Source of the DNA: Pseudomonas versuta
Lineage (GTDB): Bacteria; Pseudomonadota; Gammaproteobacteria; Pseudomonadales; Pseudomonadaceae
Direction: 5' to 3'
DNA length: 64,000 bases
NCBI RefSeq assembly: GCF_001294575.1
Contig: NZ_CP012676.1
Span: forward strand, 3,114,001-3,178,000
How positions within the stretch are numbered: the first letter of the stretch is position 1; each line of letters begins with the position of its first letter. Both the position numbers and the translations under genes were made by a program. The notes beneath the pieces are model-generated. The model was not told where the DNA came from and ran no database searches. It saw nothing but the letters and a program-made list of their open reading frames with translations. Positions 1-11,170 of the stretch are shown one piece after another.

Positions 1-204
1 TTCGAAGTAGAAAACAGTGATCGCGCGCAGAGCAGCTTCTTCACTCAGGGAGCCATCAACAGCGCCTGTGTTTGCGCCGTAACCAGCGTTTGGATCAACA
101 GCAGCGCCTTCACCGGCATTGTCGCCGCCTTTGGACGAGCAACCTACAGCTACAGCCATGGCCAGTGCCAGCGCAGCGAATTTACCAAACTTCAGCATTT
201 CCAT
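1..204 (-). CDS. pal: Peptidoglycan-associated lipoprotein Pal/OprL, N-terminal part only
   Basis: Only the first 68 codons lie in the window; the gene runs off the left edge. The product starts [10 protein letters not shown] and has a signal peptide ending in a lipobox (AVAVGCSS, lipidated Cys about residue 22), followed by a Gly/Asp/Asn-rich linker. The visible part ends as the OmpA-like domain begins (TVFYFE). Pal is an outer-membrane lipoprotein that binds peptidoglycan and TolB. It lies 55 bases downstream of tolB on the same strand, the usual place for pal at the end of the tol cluster. An AGGAG lies just upstream of the ATG. The identity is firm from context and signal sequence; the peptidoglycan-binding domain cannot be inspected. 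Confidence 0.93.
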   Translation of the reverse strand, partial: MEMLKFGKFAALALAMAVAVGCSSKGGDNAGEGAAVDPNAGYGANTGAVDGSLSEEAALRAITVFYFE

Positions 205-259
205 CGTAAAACTCCTAATGAACCCCAAGTGTTATATGCAACGTAAAGCTATCACCACG

Positions 260-1561
260 TCAGTTCAGGTAAGGGGACCAGGAAGGTTCTCTGACTTCGC
301 CTTGAGCGGTAGGAAGAGGGAGCCTTACGCGTCCGTTAATGGACACGAGCATCAAGACTCCCCGGCCCTGCTGGCGGGTGGCGTAGATTACCATGGTGCC
401 GTTGGGTGCAACAGTAGCTGACTCATCAAGGTTGGTATCTGTGAGGATTTTCACGGTTCCACGCTGCAAATCTTGCGCTGCAACACGGAAATTAGTGAAA
501 CCGTCCTGACGATGGATCATTACCAGGGTCTTTTCGTCAGCCGAAAGCTTCGGACTGGCGTTGTAGTTCCCGATAAAAGTTACGCGCTCTGCATTACCGC
601 TACCAACTGTGGTCTTGTAGATTTGCGGTTTACCGCCCCGGTCAGAGGTGAAATAGATGGTATTGCCATCTTTACCCCAGAACGGTTCGGTATCAATTGC
701 CGGATTGTTCGTCACGCGAGTCAGCTGACGCGAAGCCAGTTCCATCACGTAGATCTCGGCATTACCGTCTTTGGACAATACAAACGCCAGCTTGGAACCA
801 TCCGGCGACCAGGCAGGCGCACCGTTCAGGCCTTCAAAGTTGGTGATCTGCTCACGACGGCCAGTATCAATGTTCTGCATGAAGATACGCGGACGCTTCT
901 GCTCGAACGATACATAAGCGATACGCTTGCCGTCCGGAGCAAAACGCGGCGACAGAATAGGCTCGCGCGACTGCAGCAGGGTAACGGCACGGGCACCATC
1001 GTAGTCCGAACGCTGCAAGGTGTAGCGGGTGTTGGTCGCACTGGCACGTTCAGCCGTTACATAAAGCAGACGTGTAGAGAATGCACCTTTAATACCGGTC
1101 AGTTTTTCAAATGACTGGTCAGAGATGTAATGCGCCATGTCCCGCAGCTGATCAGTGGTACCCGACACGCTGCCGGTCAACACTGGCTGCTCGGTCGCCA
1201 CGTTGAACAAGGCATATTGAACCTGCAGGCGACCGCCCGCCGGGATAATATTACCAACCATGACGTACTGGGCGCCCAGGGCTTTCCAGTCACGGAAAAT
1301 GACTTCGCTGGCCTGGGTCGGCAAGCCAATCATGTTCTGCTTTGGAATCGGCGCGTAATAACCCGAATTGCGCAGGTCATTGCCAATGATTTCAGCCATG
1401 TCGTCGGGCAGGACGGTACCGCCCTGCCAGCCGAAAGGAACAACTGCAATTGGCGTTGCCCGGTCGCTACCACTGGTAACCAGAATGTTCTTTTCATCTG
1501 CTACCGCCATCCCTGCCACGCAGCAGACGATGACTAGCAGTCCTCGAAAAAATTTAATCAC
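260..1561 (-). CDS. tolB: Tol-Pal system beta-propeller protein TolB
   Basis: Periplasmic protein of the Tol-Pal complex, which links the inner-membrane TolQRA motor to Pal and helps outer-membrane constriction at division. The 433-residue length is normal. Residues 1-21 are a signal peptide ending near MAVA-DEKN. An N-terminal alpha/beta domain is followed by WD40-like propeller repeats, visible as [13 protein letters not shown] and [13 protein letters not shown]. The start codon is GTG and overlaps the tolA stop (GTGA), which suggests translational coupling. Neighbours are tolA upstream and pal downstream. Confidence 0.96.
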   Translation of the reverse strand: MIKFFRGLLVIVCCVAGMAVADEKNILVTSGSDRATPIAVVPFGWQGGTVLPDDMAEIIGNDLRNSGYYAPIPKQNMIGLPTQASEVIFRDWKALGAQYVMVGNIIPAGGRLQVQYALFNVATEQPVLTGSVSGTTDQLRDMAHYISDQSFEKLTGIKGAFSTRLLYVTAERASATNTRYTLQRSDYDGARAVTLLQSREPILSPRFAPDGKRIAYVSFEQKRPRIFMQNIDTGRREQITNFEGLNGAPAWSPDGSKLAFVLSKDGNAEIYVMELASRQLTRVTNNPAIDTEPFWGKDGNTIYFTSDRGGKPQIYKTTVGSGNAERVTFIGNYNASPKLSADEKTLVMIHRQDGFTNFRVAAQDLQRGTVKILTDTNLDESATVAPNGTMVIYATRQQGRGVLMLVSINGRVRLPLPTAQGEVREPSWSPYLN

Positions 1562-2652
1562 AAGGCTAGATCCTCAGGTGTGAATGTCATCTTGAATGAT
1601 CGGTAAGGATTAAAATCGCTGGGCTTCATGCCCTGCATTTCCGTTAAACGGCCAATATTCTTGACCGCTGCCACAGCCGAGCTATCAAACGGGCCATCAC
1701 CACTGGACTTGGCAACCGTCACCGACGTTACCGTGCCATCTGGCAACATGCCAATTTGCAGTACCACTGTCATATTCTTGCGGGCCGAAGGTGGACGAGC
1801 CCAGCCTTCTGCTGCTCGAGCACGAATCAAGTCATCGAAACTGCCGGCGACCTCATCGCCCTGCTCATCAGCCAGGGCTTGCTGGCGTTGTGGCGTATCG
1901 GAAAGCAAATCAGCCAGTGCTTGCGCCTTTTTGTCTTCGGTCGATTTACGCGCTGCTTCTACGGCCTTTTTCTTGGCAGCATCGGCAGCCGCCTTTTTCT
2001 TCGCATCTTCGGCGGTTTTCTTCTTCGCCTCGTCTGCTACGGCCTTTTTCTTGGCATCTTCAGCAGCTTTCTTCTTCGCATCTTCGGCCGCTTTTTTCTT
2101 CGCGTCTTCAGCGGCCTGTTTCTTGGCCTCTTCTTGCGCAGCCTTCTTGGCCTCTTCCTCAGATTTCTTCTTGGCTATATCCGCCAGTTTCTTCTCTTCG
2201 GCTTTTTTGGTTTCTGTAGCCTTTTTGGCATCGTCGGCTTTCTTGGCGTCATCAGCCTTCTTCGCCTCGTCTGCCTTTTTGGCTTCGCTCGCCTTGGCTT
2301 CATCAGCCTTCTTGGCGTCAGCCGCTTTTTCGGCAGCCTCTTCTTTCTTTTGTTCCGCGGCTTTTACAGCCTCTTGCTCAACCTTCTTTTGTTCCATCTG
2401 TTCGACTTCGGTCTGGCGTGCGGCGGATTTCTTCGCCTCACCCGCAATCTTTTGATTGGTCTGGGTGGTCGCCTGACTTTTGGACTTCAGTTGATACAAG
2501 GTTGCCTGAACAATCGGCTTGGACGGCGGCAGCTCCGGAGTCATGGCAAAGCTGGCGAACAGCATGCCAAAAATCAGGATGTGCAGCCCTACCGCCCAGA
2601 CTGTAGGCCAAAAATAGTTTTCAGAGGCGGACGGCTCCCGCTGTTCGCGCAT
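1558..2652 (-). CDS. tolA: Tol-Pal inner-membrane protein TolA
   Basis: TolA spans the periplasm and passes proton-motive energy from TolQR to TolB/Pal. It has one N-terminal membrane segment (about residues 16-37), then a long Lys/Ala/Glu-rich helical domain (about 60-250) built of near repeats such as AKKKAAED, and a C-terminal globular domain with [12 protein letters not shown] and LPDGTVTSV. Its 364 residues fit the family. The start ATG shares one base with the tolR stop (TGATG). The low-complexity middle gives long open frames on the opposite strand; these are by-products of codon bias. Confidence 0.95.
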   Translation of the reverse strand: MREQREPSASENYFWPTVWAVGLHILIFGMLFASFAMTPELPPSKPIVQATLYQLKSKSQATTQTNQKIAGEAKKSAARQTEVEQMEQKKVEQEAVKAAEQKKEEAAEKAADAKKADEAKASEAKKADEAKKADDAKKADDAKKATETKKAEEKKLADIAKKKSEEEAKKAAQEEAKKQAAEDAKKKAAEDAKKKAAEDAKKKAVADEAKKKTAEDAKKKAAADAAKKKAVEAARKSTEDKKAQALADLLSDTPQRQQALADEQGDEVAGSFDDLIRARAAEGWARPPSARKNMTVVLQIGMLPDGTVTSVTVAKSSGDGPFDSSAVAAVKNIGRLTEMQGMKPSDFNPYRSFKMTFTPEDLAL

Positions 2653-3113
2653 CAGGGAGCCTCGGTTATCAGGCCAACGTTACCGACCCCGGCCTTCTGC
2701 AGGCCACCCATGGCGCCCATTACCGCGCCGTAATCCACAGTCTTGTCACCGCGAATAAAGACTTGGGTATGCTTGCCGCCTTCATTGCCTGCGCGAATGA
2801 TTTTAGTCACTGCGTCAGTCATCTGAGGCAAGGTCATGGCCTTGTCCATCTGCTTTTCGGTGTCGACTTCACTGCCAAGGTTCCAGAAGTAGGTCTTGTC
2901 AGCCTTGATCGAAATGGTCAGAACCTGGGTGTTGTTGTCCTGCGGCAAAGCCTCGCTGGAGACCTTGGGCAAATCAACCTTCACACCCTGGTTGAGCATC
3001 GGTGCGGTCACCATGAAGATGACCAGCAGTACCAGCATCACGTCGATGTATGGCACCACGTTCATCTCGGCAACCGGCTTGCGCTTTTTGCGCGCTCGAG
3101 CGATTAAAGCCAT
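2652..3113 (-). CDS. tolR: Tol-Pal motor subunit TolR (ExbD family)
   Basis: ExbD/TolR-family inner-membrane protein of 153 residues. One membrane helix near residues 18-40 carries the conserved acidic residue in VPYIDVMLVLLV (Asp24), which takes part in proton flow in this family. The rest is a small periplasmic domain with the motif VFIRGDKTVDYGAVM. It lies 14 bases after tolQ and overlaps tolA by one base, so tolQ-tolR-tolA-tolB-pal looks like one transcription unit. Confidence 0.96.
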   Translation of the reverse strand: MALIARARKKRKPVAEMNVVPYIDVMLVLLVIFMVTAPMLNQGVKVDLPKVSSEALPQDNNTQVLTISIKADKTYFWNLGSEVDTEKQMDKAMTLPQMTDAVTKIIRAGNEGGKHTQVFIRGDKTVDYGAVMGAMGGLQKAGVGNVGLITEAP

Positions 3114-3127
3114 TGGAAATTACCTGC

Positions 3128-3823
3128 TTATTCTTCGCTGGTGTGCACTTTGCGGTGCAGGATCGCCTGGAATTCATCGGCGAAGGTGTAGTAGCGGCTA
3201 ATCAAGGTTTCGCTACGTGCAGCAAAACGGTTGTAAGCGATAACTGCCGGGATTGCCGCGAACAGACCAATCGCAGTGGCAACCAGTGCCTCGGCAATGC
3301 CTGGCGCAACAGTCGCCAGCGTCGCTTGCTGGGCGGTGGCCAGCCCCCGGAAAGAGTTCATGATGCCCCAGACCGTACCAAACAAACCGATGTACGGGCT
3401 GACAGAACCTACGGTTGCCAGGAACGGCAGGCTTTGCTCCAGCTTCTCTTCTTCACGCGAGATCGCTACACGCATGGCACGTGCAACACCTTCCATAACC
3501 GCTTCCGGATCCACACCCGGCTGCTGACGCAGACGAGAGAACTCTTTGAAGCCGGCACGGAAAATCTGCTCAACGCCGGAATCCGGATCCGGGTTGCTAC
3601 CCGCCTGACGATATAGCTTCGACAAGTCGATACCCGACCAGAAACGCTCTTCAAAGCTTTCCAGGGCACGTCGACCGGCGCGCAGCATGGTGCTGCGCTG
3701 AAAAATCATGACCCATGAGGTAACCGATGCGGCCAGCAGGATCAACATTACCAACTGCACAACAATGCTGGCATTGCTGACCAAGCTCCACATGGAGGAA
3801 TGGTCGACGACGTTAGCTTCCAC
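3128..3823 (-). CDS. tolQ: Tol-Pal motor subunit TolQ (MotA/ExbB family)
   Basis: Proton-channel scaffold that works with TolR. The 231-residue protein has a first membrane segment near residues 17-40 ([20 protein letters not shown]), a large cytoplasmic part, and two further helices in the C-terminal half. The ExbB-type stretch [16 protein letters not shown] is clear. The start overlaps the end of ybgC by 11 bases, so the acyl-CoA thioesterase and the motor are co-translated, as in other proteobacteria. Confidence 0.96.
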   Translation of the reverse strand: MEANVVDHSSMWSLVSNASIVVQLVMLILLAASVTSWVMIFQRSTMLRAGRRALESFEERFWSGIDLSKLYRQAGSNPDPDSGVEQIFRAGFKEFSRLRQQPGVDPEAVMEGVARAMRVAISREEEKLEQSLPFLATVGSVSPYIGLFGTVWGIMNSFRGLATAQQATLATVAPGIAEALVATAIGLFAAIPAVIAYNRFAARSETLISRYYTFADEFQAILHRKVHTSEE

Positions 3824-4280
3824 GCTTTATCTCCTGCTCTAAATGTTTACCCGCGCCGCTCACGTCGGCAAAGGCCGCACGTAGAGCTTCGGGAATGGCC
3901 CGGGGTTTAAAACTATCGGCGCGCACACAGGCCACCAAAAACTGCCCCTCACAGAGCAGCGTTGCATCTGACGCCCGCCAGACCTGCTGCTTGAAACGCA
4001 GACTGACACGGTTGAGCTCTATCACTTGCGCACTTACCAACAGTTCATCGTCCAGTCGCGCCGGTGCGTGGTAACGCGCCTGGCTGGAATGCACGACAAA
4101 TAACAGGTTCTCGCCTGCCAGCTCGGATTGGGCAAAACCCAACTCCCGCAGCCTTTCGGTTCGAGCCCGCTCCATAAACTTTAGATAATTTACGTAATAC
4201 ACGACGCCACCCGCATCGGTGTCTTCGTAATAAACGCGACAGCGATGTGCGAACGGCTCCAGCCTGTTTTGCGCGCGCAT
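3813..4280 (-). CDS. ybgC: Tol-Pal associated acyl-CoA thioesterase YbgC
   Basis: Hotdog-fold thioesterase of 155 residues, a cytoplasmic enzyme that hydrolyses acyl-CoA. The signature [18 protein letters not shown] is intact; Asp22 corresponds to the catalytic Asp18 of the E. coli protein. It is the first gene of the tol cluster and overlaps tolQ. The 138 bases between it and ruvB show no clear signal beyond general AT enrichment; the tol promoter is likely on the upstream side of ybgC there. Confidence 0.94.
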   Translation of the reverse strand: MRAQNRLEPFAHRCRVYYEDTDAGGVVYYVNYLKFMERARTERLRELGFAQSELAGENLLFVVHSSQARYHAPARLDDELLVSAQVIELNRVSLRFKQQVWRASDATLLCEGQFLVACVRADSFKPRAIPEALRAAFADVSGAGKHLEQEIKRGS

Positions 4281-4418
4281 ACTCTAGTGCTTACTCCTCA
4301 GGTTGCCAATCCGCCAAACGACTGTTTTTTCATTCTTCATGGACTTTAAGACCCAGGATTTTCAGCGCCAGCCCTTGAGACAGCAAAAACGCCGAAAAAA
4401 TCGACTGCCAACTGCTTA

Positions 4419-5477
4419 TTAATCATCTAAAGCATTCAAAAACTCGTCTGCGACCGGCATCTCGCCCAGGCGCGACGGAATATTCAAACCGAAGTGCAAA
4501 TATGCGTGACGGGTCACAACTCGACCACGTGGCGTTCGCATGATATAGCCCTGCTGGATCAGATACGGCTCCAGCACGTCCTCGATCGTATGACGCTCTT
4601 CACTGATTGCTGCAGCCAGGCTGTCGACGCCAACCGGTCCGCCATCGAACTTCTCGATCATGGTCAAAAGCAAACGCCGATCCTGATGATCGAAACCATG
4701 CTCATCGACATCCAGAAGATTCAACGCCAGGTCGGCCACCGGCTTGGTGATATGCCCTTTGGCCCGCACCTCGGCGAAATCGCGCACACGACGCAACAAA
4801 CGATTGGCGATCCGCGGTGTGCCACGTGCACGCCGGGCAATTTCGTAAGCCCCTTCCGGGTCGAGGGGCAGGCCGAATATCTTGGCCGAACGACTGACAA
4901 TCGTCGCTAGGTCATCCGTGCTGTAAAACTCCAGCCGCTGAACGATCCCGAACCTGTCACGCAGAGGGTTGGTCAGCATCCCCGCACGGGTTGTGGCGCC
5001 TACCAGAGTGAACGGCGGCAGGTCGAGCTTGATCGACCGCGCGGCAGGCCCTTCGCCAATCATGATGTCGAGCTGGAAATCCTCCATTGCCGGGTACAAC
5101 ACTTCCTCGACGATGGGTGACAAGCGATGGATCTCATCGATGAACAGTACATCGTGCGGCTCAAGGTTGGTCAGCAGCGCTGCCAAATCCCCCGGACGCT
5201 CCAGTACCGGGCCCGAGGTGCTTTTGATCGACACCCCCATTTCCTGGGCAATGATATTGGCCAGCGTAGTCTTGCCCAGCCCGGGCGGACCAAAAATCAG
5301 GGTGTGATCCAGCGATTCAGAGCGTCCGCGGGCAGCCTGGATAAACAGTTCCATTTGTTCACGCACCGTCGGCTGACCAATATAGTCGGCCAGGCTCAAA
5401 GGACGGATCGCGCGATCCTGCACCTCTTCGCGGTCTCGCCCGCCTGAGGCGGTTATCAAACGATCAGCTTCAATCAC
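4419..5477 (-). CDS. ruvB: Holliday junction branch migration ATPase RuvB
   Basis: AAA+ motor that drives branch migration with RuvA. The 352 residues include Walker A ([12 protein letters not shown]), Walker B (LFIDEIHRL), a sensor-like GATTRAG and the C-terminal winged helix ending near RTPRGRVVT. The start is GTG immediately after the ruvA stop (TAAGTG), so the two genes abut and are probably coupled. Confidence 0.97.
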   Translation of the reverse strand: MIEADRLITASGGRDREEVQDRAIRPLSLADYIGQPTVREQMELFIQAARGRSESLDHTLIFGPPGLGKTTLANIIAQEMGVSIKSTSGPVLERPGDLAALLTNLEPHDVLFIDEIHRLSPIVEEVLYPAMEDFQLDIMIGEGPAARSIKLDLPPFTLVGATTRAGMLTNPLRDRFGIVQRLEFYSTDDLATIVSRSAKIFGLPLDPEGAYEIARRARGTPRIANRLLRRVRDFAEVRAKGHITKPVADLALNLLDVDEHGFDHQDRRLLLTMIEKFDGGPVGVDSLAAAISEERHTIEDVLEPYLIQQGYIMRTPRGRVVTRHAYLHFGLNIPSRLGEMPVADEFLNALDD

Positions 5478-6086
5478 TTAAATCATTCCCTTAAGGGCAC
5501 GACGAATCATATCTTCACTGCTCAACGTTTTGTCCTTGATCGCGGATACCGCCTTGCTTGCCTCCTGAGGTTTATACCCCAGAGAGATCAAGGCGCTGAC
5601 CGCATCGCTTTCTGCACTGGCCACTTGCAATGGTGCATCAGGCTGATTGGGCACCAACGCAAACATGCTCGGCACTTGCTCCCAGGCCTTGAAACGATCC
5701 TTGAGCTCAACCAATAGCCGCTCGGCGGTTTTCTTGCCCACGCCAGGTACCTTGGTCAAAGCAGATGTGTCCTGTGCCTGCACGCAGCGCACCAGTTCGT
5801 CGACCTCCAGACTGGACATCAAGGCCAAAGCCAGTTTGGGACCGACACCGTTGAGCCGGATCAGCTCACGAAAGAAATCACGCTCGCGCTTGCCAATGAA
5901 ACCATAGAGCAACTGAGCATCTTCGCGAACCACCAAATGGGTATGCAAGGTCAGCGGCTCGCCTATGGAGGGCAGCCGATACAGCGTAGTCATCGGCACT
6001 TCGAGCTCATAGCCCAGGCCATTTACATCAAGTATCAGGTGCGGCGGCTGTTTTTCAGCCAGAGTGCCGCGCAAGCGTCCAATCAC
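5478..6086 (-). CDS. ruvA: Holliday junction DNA-binding protein RuvA
   Basis: Tetrameric junction-binding protein of 202 residues. The N-terminal OB domain begins [13 protein letters not shown]. Tandem helix-hairpin-helix segments include [12 protein letters not shown] and [12 protein letters not shown], and the C-terminal RuvB-contact domain includes [13 protein letters not shown]. The start codon is GTG with AAGGAT upstream. It sits between ruvC and ruvB in the usual order. Confidence 0.97.
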   Translation of the reverse strand: MIGRLRGTLAEKQPPHLILDVNGLGYELEVPMTTLYRLPSIGEPLTLHTHLVVREDAQLLYGFIGKRERDFFRELIRLNGVGPKLALALMSSLEVDELVRCVQAQDTSALTKVPGVGKKTAERLLVELKDRFKAWEQVPSMFALVPNQPDAPLQVASAESDAVSALISLGYKPQEASKAVSAIKDKTLSSEDMIRRALKGMI

Positions 6087-6197
6087 GTTTTAGATCCTTT
6101 TCTCTGGCCAGATCAATGGCTCACAACTGGAGCGGGCAGGCCGCATCATTGCAGATAGGGCCCTGCCAGCAAGCTTAATTACATAAATAAACGTGTT

Positions 6198-6722
6198 TCA
6201 GAGCCGCAAACGCCCGCCGCGACTGCGCGCCGCACCCAGGCCGTGGGGTAGCAGACTGGAACGTGTGTGCGCATGGCACAAGGCAATCGCCAGCGCATCC
6301 GACGCATCGATTTGCGGCTTGGTCGTGAGCTTGAGCAAATGCATGACCATCATCATCACTTGCTCCTTGTTCGCGCCCCCCGTACCCGCCACGGCCTGCT
6401 TGACCTGAGTGGCAGAGTACTCGGCAATCTCCAGGCTTTCCTCGGCACCCGCCACAATGGCGGCGCCTCTTGCCTGGCCCAACTTGAGCGCCGAGTCGGC
6501 ATTACGGGCCATGAACACTTTTTCGATGCCCATTGTTACCGGGCCGTAGGTCTGAATAACCTCGCGTACCCCGCGATAGACAATCTGCAGCCGCTCATGC
6601 AATTCGCCACTACCTGTACGAATGCATCCCGATGCCACGTACACGCAACCACGCCCGGTGTCTCGCACCACGCCATAACCGGTGATTCGCGAACCAGGAT
6701 CGATACCAAGAATAAGAGTCAT
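6198..6722 (-). CDS. ruvC: Crossover junction endonuclease RuvC
   Basis: Dimeric endonuclease that resolves Holliday junctions. Its 174 residues start [17 protein letters not shown], with the first catalytic Asp in GIDPGS. The second acidic motif is in MGIEKVF, and the C-terminal motif [14 protein letters not shown] supplies the remaining acidic residues. It is followed 111 bases later by ruvA. Upstream there is a long inverted repeat separating it from the yebC-type gene. Confidence 0.97.
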   Translation of the reverse strand: MTLILGIDPGSRITGYGVVRDTGRGCVYVASGCIRTGSGELHERLQIVYRGVREVIQTYGPVTMGIEKVFMARNADSALKLGQARGAAIVAGAEESLEIAEYSATQVKQAVAGTGGANKEQVMMMVMHLLKLTTKPQIDASDALAIALCHAHTRSSLLPHGLGAARSRGGRLRL

Positions 6723-6783
6723 AACGCCTACAGCTTATGAAGTGACGCCCACGGGAACATGCCCGAACAGCTTAAAGGCAGAA

Positions 6784-6830
6784 GCCGGAGGTGCACAGCG
6801 CAGCGATCATCGCAACGTTGCACCTCCGGC
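6784..6830. terminator. Long stem-loop between yebC/pmpR and ruvC
   Basis: Twelve-base perfect arms (GCCGGAGGTGCA and its complement) enclose a 23-base loop. It lies just downstream of the YebC-type gene and upstream of ruvC. There is no strong T-run directly after either arm, so it could be a weak or Rho-aided terminator, or an attenuator before ruvCAB. Confidence 0.5.
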
Positions 6831-6850
6831 CTCAGATTTGTAGCACGTTA

Positions 6851-7597
6851 TCAGGCTAGCTGTTCCAGCACCGCATCAGGAATTTCGGCATTGGAATAAA
6901 CGTTTTGCACGTCATCCAGGTCTTCAAGCATATCGATCAGCTTGAGTACCTTCTGCGCACCGTCCAGGTCCAGCTCGGCACTGGTGGTCGGCAGCATTAC
7001 AATTTCAGCATCTGCCGGGGTGAAACCCGCAGCTTCCAGTGCATTGCGAACCGCGTAGAAGCTTGAGAACGAAGTGAATACATCCATGGAGCCATCTTCG
7101 TTGGTCACTACGTCGTCAGCATCGGCCTCCATCGCAGCTTCCATCAATGCGTCTTCATCAACGCCCGCGGCATAGGATATCTGCCCCTTGCGCTCAAACA
7201 GATAAGCAACAGAGCCGTCAGTGCCAAGATTGCCGCCACACTTGCTGAATGCGTGACGCACAGCGGCCGCAGTGCGATTACGGTTATCCGTCATGCACTC
7301 AACCATCACGGCAACACCACCCGGGCCGTAGCCCTCGTAGCTCAGCTCGACCATGTCATCGGTATCAGCGGCACCAGCACCGCGAGCGACGGCACGATCA
7401 ATGATGTCGCGACTCATGTTTGCGCCCAGGGCCTTGTCCAGCGCCAGACGCAGGCGCGGGTTGGAGCCCGGATCAGCACCGCCCTGACGGGCAGCCACGG
7501 TCAGTTCACGAATCCACTTGGTGAAAATCTTGCCCTTTTTGGCATCCTGACGCTCTTTGCGGTGCTTGATGTTCGCCCACTTAGAATGACCTGCCAT
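6851..7597 (-). CDS. YebC/PmpR family transcriptional regulator
   Basis: TACO1/YebC family protein of 248 residues, starting [18 protein letters not shown]. The start is chosen because this sequence is the conserved N-terminus; an upstream in-frame extension has no family match. The P. aeruginosa homologue PmpR represses pqsR, and other YebC proteins help ribosomes at stalling motifs, so the exact role here is open. It lies between aspS and ruvC, as in P. aeruginosa. Confidence 0.95.
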   Translation of the reverse strand: MAGHSKWANIKHRKERQDAKKGKIFTKWIRELTVAARQGGADPGSNPRLRLALDKALGANMSRDIIDRAVARGAGAADTDDMVELSYEGYGPGGVAVMVECMTDNRNRTAAAVRHAFSKCGGNLGTDGSVAYLFERKGQISYAAGVDEDALMEAAMEADADDVVTNEDGSMDVFTSFSSFYAVRNALEAAGFTPADAEIVMLPTTSAELDLDGAQKVLKLIDMLEDLDDVQNVYSNAEIPDAVLEQLA

Positions 7598-7679
7598 AAC
7601 GCACTCCGAATCCTTTATAAAACCTTGCCGGCCCTGGCGCACGCCTCAGACCCGCAATAAAAATTCTCGACCCAAATAA

Positions 7680-7707
7680 CAAAGGCGCATCCGGAGATGC
7701 GCCTTTG
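7680..7707 (-). terminator. Terminator after aspS
   Basis: Perfect 12-base arms (CAAAGGCGCATC and complement) around a four-base loop, directly downstream of the aspS stop on the minus strand and followed by a short T-rich stretch. Confidence 0.7.
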
Positions 7708-7717
7708 CAGGTCAGCT

Positions 7718-9493
7718 TTACTCAGCCTTAGGCTGTTCGCGCAAACGAATGTGCAACTCGCTCAGTGCCTTGGCATCAACCACACCAGGAGCCTGGGTCA
7801 TGACGCAGGCAGCACTCTGGGTTTTCGGGAAGGCAATGACTTCACGAATCGACTGGGCACCGGTCATCAGCATCACCAGACGGTCCAGACCGAACGCCAG
7901 GCCACCGTGGGGCGGCGCACCATATTTCAGGGCGTCCAGCAGGAAGCCAAACTTCTCTTCCTGCTCAGCTTCACCGATACCCAGCAGGCGGAATACTGCC
8001 TGTTGCATTTCCTTGCGATGGATACGGATCGAACCGCCACCCAACTCAGTACCGTTGAGCACCATGTCATAGGCACGTGAAAGCGCGGTGGCCGGGTTGG
8101 CCTCCAGCTCTTCAGGTGAGCACTTGGGTGCAGTGAACGGGTGATGCAAGGCGCTGAAGCTGCCGTCGGTGTTCTCTTCGAACATCGGGAAATCGACAAC
8201 CCACATCGGAGCCCATTCACAGGTCAGCAGGTTCAGATCGTTACCGACCTTGATACGCAGTGCACCCAGCGCTTCGCTAACGATCTTGGCCTTGTCGGCA
8301 CCGAAGAACACGATGTCACCATCAACCGCACCAACGCGATCAAGGATCACATTGAGGTTGGCTTCAGGGATGTTCTTGACGATCGGAGACTGCAGACCTT
8401 CAACACCTTTGGCGCGCTCGTTGACCTTGATGTACGCCAGGCCACGGGCACCGTAGATGCTGACAAACTTGGTGTAGTCGTCGATCTGCTTGCGCGGCAT
8501 GCTCGCGCCACCGGGAACACGCAGGGCGGCAATACGGCATTTAGGGTCATTGGCCGGGCCGCTGAACACCTTGAATTCCACATCTTTAAGCTGATCGGCA
8601 ACATCAACCAGTTCCAGCGGGTTACGCAGGTCCGGTTTGTCGGAGCCGAAGCGGCGCATGGCCTCTTCCCAGGTCATGTGCGGGAACTCACCGAATTCCA
8701 GACCCAACACTTCCTTGAACAGGTTGCGGATCATTTCTTCAGTCAGACCCATGATCTCGGCTTCGTTCATGAAGCTGGTTTCGATGTCGATCTGAGTGAA
8801 CTCAGGCTGACGGTCGGCACGCAGGTCTTCGTCACGGAAGCACTTGGCGATCTGGTAGTAGCGGTCAAAACCGGCAACCATCAACAACTGCTTGAACAGC
8901 TGTGGCGATTGCGGCAATGCGAAGAAGGAACCGGCATGGGTACGGCTTGGCACCAGGTAATCACGCGCGCCTTCCGGTGTGGCACGGGTCAGGATTGGCG
9001 TTTCAACGTCAAGGAAGCCGTTTTCGTCCAGGAAGCGACGGATGCTGGTGGTCATGCGCGAACGCAGACGCAATTTCTCGAGCATTTCCGGGCGACGCAG
9101 ATCGATAAAACGATAGCGCAGACGGGTTTCTTCGCCGACGTCAGAGAATTCGTTGAGCGGGAACGGCGGGGTTTCCGCTTCGTTCAGGACTTCCAGCTCG
9201 TAGCCCAGCACTTCAATCATGCCCGAAGCCATGTTGGCGTTGCCGGCACCGGCCGGGCGCAAGCGCACCTTGCCGGTAACCTTGACGACATATTCGCTGC
9301 GCACGCGGTCTGCGGCGGCGAAAGTCTCGGCGCGATCCGGGTCAAACACTACCTGGGCCAGACCATCACGATCACGGATATCGAGGAAAATCACCCCACC
9401 GTGGTCACGGCGACGATGGACCCATCCGCAAAGGGTAATTTCCTGGCCTTCCAGGCTTTCGTTCAGTTGGCCGCAATAATGGCTGCGCATCAT
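7718..9493 (-). CDS. aspS: Aspartyl-tRNA synthetase
   Basis: Class IIb synthetase of 591 residues that charges tRNA-Asp; in Pseudomonas this enzyme is of the type that also misacylates tRNA-Asn. It has the N-terminal OB anticodon-binding domain ([15 protein letters not shown]), motif 2 ([18 protein letters not shown]), a GAD-type insertion and motif 3 ([14 protein letters not shown]). The start [10 protein letters not shown] is taken as the first of two adjacent ATGs because it matches the family; a longer frame upstream has no support. Confidence 0.96.
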   Translation of the reverse strand: MMRSHYCGQLNESLEGQEITLCGWVHRRRDHGGVIFLDIRDRDGLAQVVFDPDRAETFAAADRVRSEYVVKVTGKVRLRPAGAGNANMASGMIEVLGYELEVLNEAETPPFPLNEFSDVGEETRLRYRFIDLRRPEMLEKLRLRSRMTTSIRRFLDENGFLDVETPILTRATPEGARDYLVPSRTHAGSFFALPQSPQLFKQLLMVAGFDRYYQIAKCFRDEDLRADRQPEFTQIDIETSFMNEAEIMGLTEEMIRNLFKEVLGLEFGEFPHMTWEEAMRRFGSDKPDLRNPLELVDVADQLKDVEFKVFSGPANDPKCRIAALRVPGGASMPRKQIDDYTKFVSIYGARGLAYIKVNERAKGVEGLQSPIVKNIPEANLNVILDRVGAVDGDIVFFGADKAKIVSEALGALRIKVGNDLNLLTCEWAPMWVVDFPMFEENTDGSFSALHHPFTAPKCSPEELEANPATALSRAYDMVLNGTELGGGSIRIHRKEMQQAVFRLLGIGEAEQEEKFGFLLDALKYGAPPHGGLAFGLDRLVMLMTGAQSIREVIAFPKTQSAACVMTQAPGVVDAKALSELHIRLREQPKAE

Positions 9494-9602
9494 GATAGTG
9501 GTTTCACTTCTCGTAATTCGAAATTCGGTGGAGGTCTTGCGCACCGTCAGTGCTGGTAACAATGCAAGAGCCCGCTTGTGTTCTGACTGCTTTCGTTCAG
9601 CC

Positions 9603-9824
9603 TCAGTCGGATTTGTCGCCGCCGGCCAGATTCTTTTTCGAGCCTGTCTTGAAGTCTGTTTCATACCAGCCGGTGCCACTAAGGCGGAAGCCTGGCATGG
9701 ACAGCATCTTCTTCAGCTCAGGTGCCTGACAGGCAGGACAATCAACCAGTGGAGAGTCACTGATCTTTTGAATGGCTTCCAGTTGATGACCACAGGAAGC
9801 GCACTGGTAATCGTACATGGGCAT
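9603..9824 (-). CDS. FmdB-type zinc-ribbon protein
   Basis: Small protein of 73 residues starting [19 protein letters not shown]. It has two CxxC pairs (CASC and CPAC) that should bind one zinc, and a C-terminal tail with [10 protein letters not shown]. This is the FmdB/CxxC_CXXC_SSSS family; its function is not known in Pseudomonas. The start is set at the ATG that begins the family motif; an in-frame ATG 18 codons upstream is unsupported. It lies 109 bases upstream of aspS on the same strand. Confidence 0.88.
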   Translation of the reverse strand: MPMYDYQCASCGHQLEAIQKISDSPLVDCPACQAPELKKMLSMPGFRLSGTGWYETDFKTGSKKNLAGGDKSD

Positions 9825-11170
9825 TGGCGTGTCTCGGCAATCCGTGAGCGGCAACCCATAAAGAGGGTTACGCGGCAAAGCCCGAGATTATATCTGGTAA
9901 ATCGAGCCATTGCAGCCGCATGAGCAGCCATAACCCCTTAAAGGCACCATGAATTTCAAAAGATTACAAGCTGCCGGCAACTCAGCCCAGCCTCACGCCC
10001 CCATCCCTCGACAATCAGGTGTTTTGCTTGCGCATTGCACGAGGCTTGCTCGACTTCCGGCACATGCCGGACACCGGCAACCTCATGAAGCGGTTAAAGT
10101 TTCCACTCAACCGGCCCATGCCAAGTGCTCGATCAATACAGGACAACCAAGCTTTTATCGAACAACCGTCAATACGAAAAATAATGCCGCCTATGCCCTC
10201 ACGGTTATTTCACCCCGCCTCCAACGCCCTCCTTCTCAATCACACCTGCCCAGAACAAGCGCCGGGCAGGCTCACACAAAAATCAAAAACAACAAGACCC
10301 AGCACTCCGGCAACTTACTGAACAGCCTGTTATCTCTGAACTAAAGCGAACCTCACGCCTTTAATATCAACCATTAAAGAAGTCACTATAAAAACATACA
10401 AAGTTCTTCTTAAAACCAGTCAATATGACCGAGCAAAACTAAAGACCAGACACACGGGCCTAACGAGCGGAAACCGCTATGCCAAAGCCTTCGCCAGCCC
10501 TCACGGCAATTAAAAAAAGTAAAACCAGCTAGCTCTCCAGCATATAAATACAACTGGTTCGTACGACACCCTGCACTGTGATGGCACCTCCCACCAGCGA
10601 TCGAAAACTCAACACTCACTGTATCCAAACGCTCTTCAGCTTTTAAATAACAAGCTGCTGAAGATCGCACTTTAGATTCACACCAGCCTGTTTAAACGCC
10701 TCTTTGAACAACCCTCCATACGATAATCAGCACTAGAGCCACTCGCTCAATTTACAAACCCATAGAAAACAAAGCGACCAGCACACTCCCAAAACGCGGC
10801 GACCCTAAAAATATGACCAGCGGTCATTATTTCGCGGGCTCCGGCACACAGCGCTTGAAGCCTTCTCAGTCGCCCAGCATTTCCAGACACCGCTTGAAAC
10901 AGACGACACACCTCTAGAACAAGGGTCCGGAAGTTAAAAAGAACGACCCATCGCTATGGCCAACACAATCTGTTCAGACACGCATCAATACGCTTAATTT
11001 GAGAAGCCCCAAGCTTTGCTGTTAAATAGGCAGCGTGTCGCCTTCGTCAAACCTCTGGCGACGGTGCATAGGCTGATGCCAGCACGTGTCTAACGCCTCC
11101 ATTATTTTCAGAAGCGAACCGTGCACACCCAGCTCTTCCTTGCGATCCGTCTTAATGTGAGTTAATTGAA
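9825..11170. other. 1.35 kb region without a recognisable gene
   Basis: No frame on either strand shows a recognisable protein or Pseudomonas-like codon use, and stops are frequent in all frames. By eye it is richer in A/T and CA/AC runs than the flanks. The one clear element is the palindrome ATGACC-AGC-GGTCAT at 10813-10827. The region could be a decayed gene, a long intergenic with small RNAs, or a deletion scar. Confidence 0.6.
10813..10827. promoter_or_regulatory. Palindrome resembling a TetR-type operator
   Basis: ATGACC and GGTCAT form perfect six-base arms about a three-base centre. The size and symmetry fit a dimeric repressor such as a TetR-family protein, but no regulator gene is beside it and the nearest downstream gene starts 340 bases away. 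The operator reading is inference. Confidence 0.3.

Noticed and set aside
1930..2400. Variable-number tandem repeat or mobile element
   Set aside because: The near repeats encode the TolA helical domain and are in frame with a conserved protein.
1628..2733. Long plus-strand open frames opposite tolA
   Set aside because: They are antisense images of the Lys/Ala repeat domain, giving Phe/Ser/Leu-rich products with no domain; tolA itself is certain.
9949..10670. Short open frames in the 9.8-11.2 kb region
   Set aside because: Composition is not Pseudomonas-like coding (many Gln/His/Thr/Asn on one strand, Cys/Trp on the other), with no domain and no start signal.
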